This document shows positions 1 to 7,717 of a DNA stretch of 27,862 nt, piece after piece (position 1 is the stretch's first letter; each line of letters starts with the position of its first letter). A model generated the notes under the pieces. It was not told where the DNA came from. It ran no database searches and saw nothing but the letters and a program-made list of their open reading frames with translations. The DNA lies in the NCBI GenBank assembly GCA_040753915.1, contig JBFMDN010000072.1:1-27862 (forward strand), written 5' to 3'. The DNA comes from JBFMDN01 sp040753915 (GTDB lineage Bacteria; Desulfobacterota; Desulfomonilia; Desulfomonilales; Desulfomonilaceae). Position numbers and translations under genes: made by a program.

Positions 1-28
1 GAAGGAGCCCTTGTGTCATAATCACGTC

Positions 29-111
29 ACCTCGTTGGTGATAGAATCGTTTTGACAAAAGCATTCTATCTTCTTGATCTCTCAAGAACAACGAGGTTTT
101 TCACTTTTTTT
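29..111 (+). other. Three-way-junction inverted-repeat structure followed by T-tracts (candidate structured RNA or terminator)
   Basis: Three nested stems fold without gaps. The closing stem pairs ACCTCGTTG (29-37) with CAACGAGGT (89-97). A first hairpin pairs GATAGAAT (40-47) with ATTCTATC (63-70) and continues through a 2x2 internal loop to TTTT/AAAA. A second hairpin pairs TTCTTGA (71-77) with TCAAGAA (82-88) around a TCTC loop. Only GT at 38-39 is unpaired at the junction. The closing stem runs into TTTTT (97-101) and TTTTTTT (105-111), like an intrinsic terminator on the plus strand. It could be the 3' end of a small RNA or the terminator of a gene left of the window. No family is recognised, and too little upstream sequence is present to look for its promoter. 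Confidence 0.45.
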
Positions 112-155
112 GACCCGCGATCTAGGGCCGCCTCAGAGGGATGGGCGATTTCCGT

Positions 156-183
156 TTGCATTTGCCCGCACTGACAGTATAAT
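156..183 (+). promoter_or_regulatory. Sigma70-type promoter for the outer-membrane protein gene
   Basis: A perfect -10 TATAAT lies at 178-183, with TTGCAT at 156-161 as -35 (16-bp spacer; reading TTTGCA at 155-160 gives 17). It sits about 40 bp ahead of the start codon at 230 and no other gene starts between. Seen in the sequence; activity is inferred. Confidence 0.6.
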
Positions 184-229
184 GTCACCCTGTCTCCCTG
201 TCTGAAACCATTAGCAGGACGTGGCTGCC

Positions 230-1105
230 ATGCGAATGAAGCTCAAATTGCTCGTGTGCCTGTTGCTCGTGCTGGGCACATCCTCGTCACTCCATGCCCA
301 GCTTTTCTCGAGCATCACCGGCCCGCTCGGTCTGGACTCTTCTTTGAGGCTGGAATACCTTGTTGGGACGCAATCCCTGCGCTCGATCGACGCGGGAATC
401 GCGCCGGTACACGGGTTCTTGGTCCAATTCGATCCGAAGCTCGCAGTTGTGTCTGGGGCCGTGGAGTGGTCCCCGTTCCCCGTGGCCTCAGCTCGTTTTG
501 CAGGAGCAATCAGCATTGCCGAGCCGGACATGTCTGCCATAAGACAACTGCCCGGCGGCACCGCCACAGAGGTGGGATGGCAAACACGACCCGAATATGG
601 CTACTGGGAAGTGGCAGGGCTTTATCACCTCCACTCGGGAGGGGGGTACCGCTTCAGCATGACGGCCGGATACCGGCAGGAAACCTGGAATTACGTCGGA
701 TCCCTGTACGCGGGTGGCGGTGACCTCACCGATCGGCACACATCAAGAATTCCGCTTGTCGGTCTTCAAACAGCCATGTTTTTCCCATGGTGGAAGGCCC
801 GATTCGAGGTGCTCGGGTCCCCCTTCATGTCCAGGAGCGTATCCCTGTTCATGCGACCGGACTCCACGGCATTCGAGCAGCGTGTGGAACTGAGCTCGGG
901 CGGGCTGATAGAATTCCAATGCGAAGGAACAGTGAACGTGCGCCCTTATTGTTGGCTGGGCCTGTACGGGCGATTTCACTATGAAGAATTGTACGGGAAC
1001 TCCTCGGGAGGGACAACTATTCCGGTTTCCTGGAATTATGGGGACAGATTCTACGCTCGAGAAAGCTTCGCGTCAGTGGGCCTCAACTTTAGTCTCGTCT
1101 ATTAG
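230..1105 (+). CDS. Probable outer-membrane beta-barrel protein, family not recognised
   Basis: The product has a clear Sec signal peptide: MRMK, a leucine-rich core, then SSSLHA with likely cleavage before QLF. The mature part, about 265 residues, is rich in aromatic and glycine residues in alternating patterns typical of beta strands, and ends in the aromatic residue Y (last residues GLNFSLVY), like the C-terminal signal of barrel proteins. These features suggest an outer-membrane protein, but I recognise no specific family or substrate. I prefer the ATG at 230: AGGA at 216-219 is well spaced for it. An in-frame GTG at 221 is possible but too close to that site. The gene is alone on its strand, with its own promoter, and is followed by a repeat array. 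Confidence 0.7.
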   Translation: MRMKLKLLVCLLLVLGTSSSLHAQLFSSITGPLGLDSSLRLEYLVGTQSLRSIDAGIAPVHGFLVQFDPKLAVVSGAVEWSPFPVASARFAGAISIAEPDMSAIRQLPGGTATEVGWQTRPEYGYWEVAGLYHLHSGGGYRFSMTAGYRQETWNYVGSLYAGGGDLTDRHTSRIPLVGLQTAMFFPWWKARFEVLGSPFMSRSVSLFMRPDSTAFEQRVELSSGGLIEFQCEGTVNVRPYCWLGLYGRFHYEELYGNSSGGTTIPVSWNYGDRFYARESFASVGLNFSLVY

Positions 1106-1200
1106 AAATCCATTCGGAGCATTCGAGGCGGTGGTGGTTCGCCAAGATGGTCCGTCTGGAAGGCGCGAACGACTTCGAACGTGCCTGATATCCCATCGTA

Positions 1201-2160
1201 TCAGCATTCCTGAGAAGAGGCAGCCTAAAAGGCTACCCTACATTTGCGGAAGATGGCAGCCTAAAAGGCTACCCTACATGCGGGGGCGTTGGACCGCACC
1301 ATGTAGTGCAGGCTTTCCGAAACAGTCTCAAAAGCCCGTAGGCCGTGATAATCGTGGCACACCCCCCTCACCCTGACCCTCTCCCCCGAAGCGGGGGAGA
1401 GGGGATTCTTCCGGCTCCCTCTCCCTCTGGGAGAGGGTTGGGGTGAGGGTGCCTTTCCACGCATAGACGCTCAATCGTGCTACGATTTTTGGTGCGTCCC
1501 GAGTTTTGAGACATTTTCTTTCAGCCTGCATTCCTGAGAAGAGGCAGCCTAAAAGGCTACCCTACATTTGCGGCAGATGGCAGCCCAAAAGGCTACCCTA
1601 CATTTGCGGAAGACGGCATCCTGAAAGGCTACCCTACATGCGGGGGCGTTGGACCGCACCATGTAGTGCAGGCTTGTAGTGCAGGCTTTCCAGCCTGCAT
1701 TCCTGAGAAGAGGCATCCTGAAAGGCTACCCTACATGCGGGGGGCGTTGGACCGCACCATGTAGTGCAGGCTTTTCAGCCTGCATTCCTGAGAAGAGGCA
1801 GCCTGAAAGGCTACCCTACATGCGGGGGGCGTTGGACCGCACCATGTAGTGCAGGCTTTTCAGCCTGCATTCCTGAGAAGAGGCAGCCCAAAAGGCTACC
1901 CTACATGCGGGGGCGTTGGACCGTACTATGTAGTGCAGGCTTTCCAGCCTGCATTCCTGAGAAGAGGCAGCCTAAAAGGCTACCCTACATTTGCGGAAGA
2001 CGGTATCCTGAAAGGCTACCCTACATGCGGGGGGTGTTGGACCGCACCATGTAGTGCAGGCTTGTAGTGCAGGCTTTTCAGCCTGCATTCCTGAGAAGAG
2101 GCAGCCTAAAAGGCTACCCTACATTTGCGGAAGACGGCATCCTAAAAGGCTACCCTAGCT
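1201..2160. repeat. Degenerate tandem-repeat array, basic unit 84-85 bp
   Basis: The motif GCATTCCTGAGAAGAGGCA recurs at about 1204, 1528, 1697, 1782, 1867, 1951 and 2085. Between copies come an AGCCT-aaa-GGCT hairpin, CTACCCTACATGCGGGGG, GTTGGACCGCACC, ATGTAGTGCAGG and a GCAGGCTTTTCAGCCTGC hairpin. Three successive copies are 84-85 bp apart; others are lengthened by an extra ~37-bp block (TTTGCGGAAGACGGCATCC) or a duplicated TTGTAGTGCAGGC. One unit is split by the element at 1319-1518. Spacing and sequence are too irregular for CRISPR. Open frames on the plus strand come from the repetition and are not called genes. The last unit abuts the stop codon of the minus-strand gene at 2161. The stretch 1106-1200 holds nothing I can name. 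Confidence 0.9.
1319..1518 (+). mobile_element. MITE-like element, copy A (200 bp), inside the tandem-repeat array
   Basis: The ends are GAAACAGTCTCAAAA (1319-1333) and TTTTGAGACATTTTC (1504-1518), an imperfect 15-bp terminal inverted repeat. The interior has a perfect CCCTCTCCCCCG/CGGGGGAGAGGG hairpin, a second CCCTCTCCC/GGGAGAGGG hairpin and an outer CCCTCACCC/GGGTGAGGG pairing. It is nearly identical to the copy at 14621-14819. It splits a GCAGGCTTT...CAGCCTGC unit of the array, and TTTC occurs on both sides (1314-1317 and 1519-1522), consistent with a 4-bp target duplication. No transposase is encoded, so any movement would need one elsewhere. Confidence 0.8.
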
Positions 2161-2919
2161 TCATTCCTGTGGCGTCCCACCTGTCGCAAAAGGGAGTTGA
2201 GCCCTGGACCGATAGAGCTTTCCCTCTATCTGCTTCATGCGTTCCCGGGTAGATGCTATCCGCACCTTCATAGCTTGAACCATGTCATGGGGAACCGGGC
2301 GCTTTCTATGGAGTTGCTCGAGCTCATCTGTCTGCCAGCTCAGTTGAAACTCCAGCTCCTGGAGCTCTGCCTTTAGCCGCTCGATTTCCCCCTCGGTCTC
2401 CCTCTGCACGTCGGCAAGGCTCACTGTCGGCTCGCTCGTTTCAGGTCCCGTCGTCTCGACAGGGGGTGGCGGTGAGGCAGGTCGATAGCTCGCAGACAAT
2501 CTCCACCACTGCGCGAGGAAGATGGTGCCTCCTACCAGGAGAGCAATGACTGTCACTCCTACGAGAGCGCTCAACCACATGTATGAGAGGAACGAGTCTT
2601 TCTTCTTCAATTCCTCGATGTCATAGGTATCTGGGGTTGGTAGCCCTTGGTCAGCTTGGTCCACTGTTGACTCTGACACGGCCTCGTCGGATTCCTCGGC
2701 CTCAACGAGACAGAGCCCCCGGATGAGTGCCAGTCGTTGCTGAAGATGCTCGGCTTGTTCCTGGGACGGGGTGCGGCCTATAACGGCCGGTGCGCTCTCA
2801 AGGAGATCGAAAGCGGCCTGTTCGTCCACGCCCAGCAATACCGAAAGATCCTTGACAAAACGCTGAGAATTCTCGGCGGTATGTCCATAGAGCTTGATCT
2901 TGTAGTACGTTTTTCCCAT
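2161..2919 (-). CDS. Single-pass membrane protein with N-terminal L7/L12-like domain and C-terminal coiled coil
   Basis: About 252 residues from the ATG at 2919; an in-frame TTG at 2949 is less likely. Residues ~1-70 resemble the C-terminal domain of ribosomal protein L7/L12: LLESAPAVIGRTPSQEQAE lines up with the LVESAPA...AE.L pattern of that domain. An acidic linker follows, then one transmembrane helix (~110-138, YMWLSALVGVTVIALLVGG), a Pro/Thr-rich stretch (~145-165) and a charged coiled coil (~170-240). The order suggests a cytoplasmic N-terminus and an extracytoplasmic coiled coil, but topology is inferred. It lies 53 bp downstream of the exported Pro-rich protein and is the last gene of the ttcA-rib-nusB run. 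The function is unknown. The stop codon abuts the tandem-repeat array. Confidence 0.7.
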   Translation of the reverse strand: MGKTYYKIKLYGHTAENSQRFVKDLSVLLGVDEQAAFDLLESAPAVIGRTPSQEQAEHLQQRLALIRGLCLVEAEESDEAVSESTVDQADQGLPTPDTYDIEELKKKDSFLSYMWLSALVGVTVIALLVGGTIFLAQWWRLSASYRPASPPPPVETTGPETSEPTVSLADVQRETEGEIERLKAELQELEFQLSWQTDELEQLHRKRPVPHDMVQAMKVRIASTRERMKQIEGKLYRSRAQLPFATGGTPQE

Positions 2920-2972
2920 GGTAGAGCTCGTGAATTCACCCACTCTCAAGCCGGGGCCGGAAAACGCTGGTT

Positions 2973-4688
2973 TCAGCCGGTCGTCTCTCGGGTCCGCTGA
3001 ATAAGCTTCCGTGCTCTCAGAAGATGTTCACGAACCGCTCGAAGGTCCTCTGCTTTCGTATCTTGCAGGTAACTCATGATCGCACTGCAGGCCTGGTTGG
3101 TCTCCGCTATGGATTCGCGGATAAGAGAATGAAACGCGGCGTACTTTCGCGGGGGAATAATTGCGAATGTTTTGGAATCCAAGATCTGCAATTGACGTTT
3201 TATGGCGTCCATCCTCAGATAGACATCTCGTGGAATGGCGGGTCCTGAAGTGTCCGAGGGATCGTAATCAGCCAGGTTCAAGCTCGGGGCTGTGGTCATC
3301 AACAAGGACAGCTCCTCCAAGATGGGAGATGCCTGCTGGAGATACTCACGCACTTCGGGACTGTTCAATGCTTCTTCTTCCAAAGGGGATCGCAGCATCT
3401 CCTTCGGGGGCAGCGGAGTCTCTTCCTGTGTGATCGCTTCCTCTTTGCTAGGCTCTGCCGGCGGTGTTTTGAGCTCTTCACCACCCGAGGTCGATTCCCT
3501 GGGAGGTTGGGATTCGGGTGAGACAGTGGGCACCGGAGGGGTCATCGGAAATGGGGACTCTCTTGCCGGCTCCCGCCTTGGCTCAATGCCCGGATAAGGC
3601 TGCAACGTCGGGGAAGGCTCAGGTTTCGGCTCCAGCCTGGATTGAGGGACGATTTCCGGCGGGGGCGCTATCACCGGCTCCGGCTTTTGTTCCTGCTTAA
3701 GATCCGTGGGCCGAGGTTGACCGATCGAAGATTCCGGAAAAGGTCGTTCGCGATGGATGATCCGCTCAGGTTCCGGCAAGATCGAGGGAGTGCCGGCATC
3801 TCGGCCCTGATCTCCCGGCAAGGGCTCGAGCTCGGGTGGGGGGATGACCTCCGGTTCTCGTCGCTGGTCCAGTCGAATCCATTCTCGCGGATCCGCGAGC
3901 TCATCAACCTCAGATCTGGGGATAGACAAAGCACCAGGTCCTTCTTTTGAAGGAATGGCCTTCAGTATTGTCGGTGTCTCCGGCGACGTCTTCTCTCTCA
4001 ACAGTTCTTTTTGAGGCGGAGGAGGCGGTTTTCGAGCGTCTTCGGGGGCCTGAGGGGCTCGCATAATCATCTCTGATATATCAGGCTGCTGGCCCTCATC
4101 ACCGGGGCTCGGTTCCGCCTGTTGCTTCACGTCGCTTTTCCGAGACTCGGCCGGCTGCTCTTCTTTCCCCGGTGCTGGGGTTCTCATCTCTGATTCCGGA
4201 CCCCTCTTCGTGGGGCCGGGTCCGTATTGGGACGAGCTCGGGGGGGCCGGGGCTTCGGGCTCCACTTGGGCCGGTCGTCCCATGTCTTTCTGCTCTTGAA
4301 GGGGTTCGCCCATCGGGGAAGGGCCTTTTCGAGGCCCTCCGGATTTCGACTCGTCCCGAATCGGTGCTCTTTGGAGCGGCTCCTCTTCACGAAGACCGTC
4401 CGTTGCCTTCGACTTCTCAGGATCCGGAGAAGGACGCGACTTGCCCGTGCCGAATATGCGATTCATCTTAATTTCCGGAATGGGAACCGTATATCCTGAG
4501 CTTCCGATGGTAGCAGACGACTGGCCCGGGAGGACCGCCCCGCTTTCTTGAGTTGCCTGGGCTTGTTCGCCGTAGGCGGGAAGAGTTGTTCCTGAGAGGT
4601 CGCAGCAAATGGCTCCCGCGAGCACTGCCACCACAGACAGACCTTGCTTAGCGAATCTTCGCACAACCTTTTCAGACGAAGCGTTCAC
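2973..4688 (-). CDS. Exported Pro/Glu-rich low-complexity protein, unknown function
   Basis: 571 residues from a GTG start; GAGGA lies 9 bases upstream and no in-frame ATG is near. The N-terminus (VVRRFAKQGLSVVAVLAGA, ending near PAYGEQ) looks like a signal peptide. Residues ~45-430 are low-complexity, dominated by P, E, S, R and K, with repeated 'EPLQ', 'PPPE' and 'RREP'-like pieces, and are probably disordered. The last ~130 residues (from SPEVREYLQQASPILEELS) look helical and globular. I do not recognise the domain. The long disordered arm suggests a protein spanning periplasm or peptidoglycan, but that is inference. It is 47 bp after nusB and 53 bp before the membrane protein gene at 2161-2919, so the two may act together. 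Confidence 0.75.
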   Translation of the reverse strand: MNASSEKVVRRFAKQGLSVVAVLAGAICCDLSGTTLPAYGEQAQATQESGAVLPGQSSATIGSSGYTVPIPEIKMNRIFGTGKSRPSPDPEKSKATDGLREEEPLQRAPIRDESKSGGPRKGPSPMGEPLQEQKDMGRPAQVEPEAPAPPSSSQYGPGPTKRGPESEMRTPAPGKEEQPAESRKSDVKQQAEPSPGDEGQQPDISEMIMRAPQAPEDARKPPPPPQKELLREKTSPETPTILKAIPSKEGPGALSIPRSEVDELADPREWIRLDQRREPEVIPPPELEPLPGDQGRDAGTPSILPEPERIIHRERPFPESSIGQPRPTDLKQEQKPEPVIAPPPEIVPQSRLEPKPEPSPTLQPYPGIEPRREPARESPFPMTPPVPTVSPESQPPRESTSGGEELKTPPAEPSKEEAITQEETPLPPKEMLRSPLEEEALNSPEVREYLQQASPILEELSLLMTTAPSLNLADYDPSDTSGPAIPRDVYLRMDAIKRQLQILDSKTFAIIPPRKYAAFHSLIRESIAETNQACSAIMSYLQDTKAEDLRAVREHLLRARKLIQRTRETTG

Positions 4689-4735
4689 CGACTGCGATCC
4701 TCGGATTTGAAGTTGCTACAAATTCTTTTCTTATT

Positions 4736-5230
4736 TTAATCTGTTGTCACTGATTGGTCAAGCGCTGATAGAAGCTCCCTCAGCCGGGCGATGCAGTTAG
4801 GTCTCGGTTCGATCGTTTGAACTCGGTCGAGGATGCCGTTTATGAAGGATGCCGAGTTCTCGCCGCCATATCGTTTTGCGATTTCTATAGCTTCATTAAG
4901 AATTACCGGTCCCGGAACACTGTGAAAATGAACAAGCTCTGCGATAGCCATCCTGAGCACGTTTCTGTCCACTCTGTTTATACGATAAAGCTTCCACCTG
5001 TGTGACAACACGGAAATAACGTTGTCGATGGCCTCCCGATCTGCTGCGACCGCAGCAACGAGCTCTCTCGCGTAGTCATCCACCACGCGGTCGAGCTTTA
5101 CCACCTGTTCCTCGTCAACAGCGAAATGTTTTTCCAGGAAACTCAATATGTGGACCGGGTCCTCGTTCGTGGCATCCGCCGCGAAGAGGACCTGAAGGAC
5201 AAACTCACGGGTCTTACGTCTGGAAGGCAC
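4736..5230 (-). CDS. nusB: Transcription antitermination factor NusB
   Basis: 164 residues, typical for NusB. The N-terminus PSRRKTREFVLQVLFA matches the family pattern (R..AR..A.Q.LY), and the C-terminal half has the conserved VDRNVLRMAIAEL, PVILNEAIEIAKRYG and FINGILDR blocks. NusB is an all-helical protein that binds boxA RNA with NusE (S10) and promotes antitermination in rRNA operons. The start is a GTG at 5228-5230; the frame is closed by a TGA just upstream and holds no ATG, and the ribosome site is weak. It follows ribH by 46 bp. A ribH-nusB pair is a common arrangement in bacteria. Confidence 0.95.
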   Translation of the reverse strand: MPSRRKTREFVLQVLFAADATNEDPVHILSFLEKHFAVDEEQVVKLDRVVDDYARELVAAVAADREAIDNVISVLSHRWKLYRINRVDRNVLRMAIAELVHFHSVPGPVILNEAIEIAKRYGGENSASFINGILDRVQTIEPRPNCIARLRELLSALDQSVTTD

Positions 5231-5276
5231 TGAGTATGACGACCATCACAATGAAATTGAGAGAGAATGAGGGGCG

Positions 5277-5744
5277 CTATTGCAATTGCCTGAGCAGGTT
5301 GGCCATCTCTACCGCGGACATGGCTGCCTCAGCCCCCTTGTTTCCAGCCTTCGATCCGGCACGCTCCACGGCCTGCTCGATTGTGTCTGTAGTGAGAACT
5401 CCGAAGCTCACAGCGATGCTGGTTGCCAATGCTACTTGTGCAACTCCTTTCGCCACTTCGGAAGCGATGTAATCAAAATGCGGGGTTGACCCTCGAATCA
5501 CTGCTCCGAGGGCCACAGCCACGTCGAATTTTCCCGAGCGCACTACCGTTGACAGCATTTGTGGAATCTCGAACGCGCCCGGCACCCGTACAATGGTAAT
5601 ATCGTCTTCCGACGCTCCGTGGCGCACCAGGGCATCCACGGCGCCTTCAACTAGCCTGTCCACGATGAACGCGTTGAATCGACTCGCTACAAGGACCGAC
5701 CTGAGCCCCCTCGCGTCCAGAAGTCCGTCAATTTTCCGGATCAT
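5277..5744 (-). CDS. ribH: 6,7-dimethyl-8-ribityllumazine synthase
   Basis: About 155 residues. RibH condenses 5-amino-6-ribitylaminouracil with 3,4-dihydroxy-2-butanone 4-phosphate in the penultimate step of riboflavin synthesis. Family blocks are clear: ASRFNAFIVDRLVEGA, VRVPGAFEIP, ALGAVIRGSTPHFDYIA, SFGVLTTDTIEQAVERAG and KAGNKGAEAA. The ATG at 5744 has GGAGG just upstream and gives an N-terminus aligning with known RibH; an in-frame GTG at 5792 would add 16 residues with a poorly placed ribosome site. It starts 55 bp after ribBA ends. Confidence 0.95.
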   Translation of the reverse strand: MIRKIDGLLDARGLRSVLVASRFNAFIVDRLVEGAVDALVRHGASEDDITIVRVPGAFEIPQMLSTVVRSGKFDVAVALGAVIRGSTPHFDYIASEVAKGVAQVALATSIAVSFGVLTTDTIEQAVERAGSKAGNKGAEAAMSAVEMANLLRQLQ

Positions 5745-5799
5745 ACATCCTCCGCTACTCGAATACACCCCAATGAGGTCGACGTCTGTCACGAGCCTC

Positions 5800-7017
5800 T
5801 CAAGCCTGGGTGTCCAGATTCAAAATATGCCCCATACGGTTCTTCTTGGTCGTGAGGTATCGAAGATTCGTGGAACATGGCTCGATTTGGATCGGGACTT
5901 GCTCGACGACTTCGAGGCCGTATCCTTCCAGGCCCACGATCTTCGTGGGATTATTGGTCATCAGCCTCATTTTCCTCACGCCCAGATCGGCCAATATCTG
6001 GGCTCCGATTCCGTAATCTCGGAGGTCCGGCTTGAATCCCAACCTGATGTTGGCCTCAACCGTATCGCACCCCTGATCCTGAAGAGCGTACGCCTTAATC
6101 TTATTGAGCAGTCCTATTCCCCTGCCTTCCTGCTGCATATACAGGATGACTCCTCTGCCTTCGCACTCGACCATCCGCATCGCCTTTTCGAGCTGCGGAC
6201 CGCAATCACAGCGCTGCGACCCAAAGACGTCCCCTGTCAGACACTCGGAATGGACCCGTACAAGAATTGGCTCGTTCGAGTCGATCTCACCCTTTATGAG
6301 TGCCACATGATTGAGCTTGTCCACGTCGTTTTCATAAACGATGAGCCTGAAACTTCCCCCGTATTCGGTGGGGAGCGTAGTCTCTGCGCCGCGCCTGACA
6401 AGCCTTTCCGTCTTCATGCGGTACTGGATCAAATCCTTTATGGTGCAGATCTTTATGTTATGTTCCTCTGCCAGCACCATCAGGTCGGGAAGCCGTGCCA
6501 TAGTCCCATCGTCTTTCATGACTTCGCAGATAACTCCCGCGGGGGTCAGACCTGCCAACCGTGCCAGATCGACACTCCCTTCGGTTTGGCCCGCTCGCAC
6601 GAGCACGCCTCCCCCCCGAGCCCGGAGAGGAAACACGTGCCCGGGTGAAATAATGTCGTCAGGAGTCGCGTTCGGGTCTATGGCAGTGAGGATCGTTATG
6701 GCTCTATCGTATGCTGATATGCCCGTGGTCACTCCCCTGCGTGCTTCAATGGAAACAGTAAATGCAGTTCCGTATGGGGACTTGTTGTTTGCCACCATCA
6801 TGGGCAAATCGAGAGCCTCTATCTTGTCCGGTGTCATTGAGAGGCAAAGCAGTCCGCGACCGTAACGTGTCATGAAGTTCACCGCTTCAGGAGTGATCTT
6901 CTCCGCTGCCATGGTCAAATCGCCTTCATTCTCCCGATCCTCATCGTCGACAAGAATCACCATTCTGCCTTGCCTAATTTCTTCAATCGCTTCCGGAGTA
7001 TCCACGAGCACACCCAT
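5800..7017 (-). CDS. ribBA: Bifunctional 3,4-dihydroxy-2-butanone-4-phosphate synthase / GTP cyclohydrolase II
   Basis: 405 residues with both halves. Residues ~1-200 are the DHBP synthase, with the acidic DDEDRENEGD motif (24-33), RYGRGLLC and SPGHVFPLRA. Residues ~205-400 are the GTP cyclohydrolase II, with zinc ligands C259, C270 and C272 (C-x10-C-x-C) and the motifs QQEGRGIGLLNK and NNPTKI. Together they make both precursors of the riboflavin pathway. The ATG at 7017 is preceded by AAGGAGG about 9 bases upstream; that site overlaps the stop codon of ribE, so the genes are probably translationally linked. All key residues I checked are present. Confidence 0.96.
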   Translation of the reverse strand: MGVLVDTPEAIEEIRQGRMVILVDDEDRENEGDLTMAAEKITPEAVNFMTRYGRGLLCLSMTPDKIEALDLPMMVANNKSPYGTAFTVSIEARRGVTTGISAYDRAITILTAIDPNATPDDIISPGHVFPLRARGGGVLVRAGQTEGSVDLARLAGLTPAGVICEVMKDDGTMARLPDLMVLAEEHNIKICTIKDLIQYRMKTERLVRRGAETTLPTEYGGSFRLIVYENDVDKLNHVALIKGEIDSNEPILVRVHSECLTGDVFGSQRCDCGPQLEKAMRMVECEGRGVILYMQQEGRGIGLLNKIKAYALQDQGCDTVEANIRLGFKPDLRDYGIGAQILADLGVRKMRLMTNNPTKIVGLEGYGLEVVEQVPIQIEPCSTNLRYLTTKKNRMGHILNLDTQA

Positions 7018-7032
7018 GCGGGTATCCCTCCT

Positions 7033-7674
7033 TTACATAAATCCGTGTTCTCTCAGCATCTGCTCATCCAACCCTGAGCCGTGCCTGTGGGCCAATACGA
7101 ACTTTTCCACGTACTTCCCAATCATATCAAATTCCACGTTGACCGTATCACTGATGCCTTTTTCGGTCAAGCCGGTAAGGGCAGCGGTGTGTGGTATGAG
7201 CATCACCCAAAATCTTGCTCCCTGTACTTTGTTGACCGTAAGGCTAATTCCGTCTACTGCTACGCTTCCCTTGTCAATAAGGTATTTTCCGGAATCCGCC
7301 ATGAATCCGAAAAGATAGCCTGCTCCTGTTGTGCGCTTCTCGATGATGGATCCGACACAATCCACGTGACCGGCAACCAAGTGGCCTCCTAGCCGGGAAT
7401 CGAAACGCATTGCCTTTTCCAAATTCACCCGGGAGCCTCGTCGAAGAGTGCCCAGCGTGGTTACCCGAAGAGTCTCGGGCGAAACATCCGCGGCGAATTC
7501 TTTCCGATCCCGATGCACTGCCGTGGCCGTCAGACAAGCTCCGTCGACGGATATGGAATCCCCTTCGTTCACGTCCGAAAGGTCCAGATCCGATCGGATA
7601 CCGATCCTGACAAATCGTTGGCCTGATTCAATGCTGGTTACTTCTCCTCGAGCTTCGATGATACCGGTAAACAT
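7033..7674 (-). CDS. ribE: Riboflavin synthase, alpha chain
   Basis: 213 residues. The enzyme dismutates two molecules of 6,7-dimethyl-8-ribityllumazine to riboflavin and the pyrimidine recycled by RibH. The N-terminus MFTGIIEARGEV is the family hallmark, and the protein is a tandem of two similar barrels: SVDGACLTA and RLGGHLVAGHVD in the first half, and VAVDGISLTV in the second. The ATG at 7674 has AAAGGTGG upstream; the longer open frame to 7728 would overlap ttcA and lacks the conserved start. It follows ttcA by 43 bp. No FMN riboswitch is visible ahead of it. Confidence 0.95.
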   Translation of the reverse strand: MFTGIIEARGEVTSIESGQRFVRIGIRSDLDLSDVNEGDSISVDGACLTATAVHRDRKEFAADVSPETLRVTTLGTLRRGSRVNLEKAMRFDSRLGGHLVAGHVDCVGSIIEKRTTGAGYLFGFMADSGKYLIDKGSVAVDGISLTVNKVQGARFWVMLIPHTAALTGLTEKGISDTVNVEFDMIGKYVEKFVLAHRHGSGLDEQMLREHGFM

Positions 7675-7717
7675 GCGTGCCACCTTTTTCGCAATGATGT
7701 GTGTGGCGGGGCCGTTG

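Noticed and set aside
1261..1531. Minus-strand frames with LTPTLSQREREPEE-type sequence, also at 14547-14835
   Set aside because: They come from the palindromic core of the inverted-repeat element, a well-known source of spurious proteins.
1201..2160. CRISPR array
   Set aside because: The units are 84-85 bp or longer with no unique spacers of constant length, and no cas genes are near.
1764..2252. Open frames on the plus strand with repeats such as MQAFQPAFLRRGSLKGYPT
   Set aside because: They are translations of the tandem-repeat array in more than one frame, with no ribosome sites; the repetition alone keeps them open.
7675..7717. FMN riboswitch ahead of ribE
   Set aside because: The gap is only 43 bp and lacks the conserved RFN sequence; nothing similar is seen upstream of ttcA.
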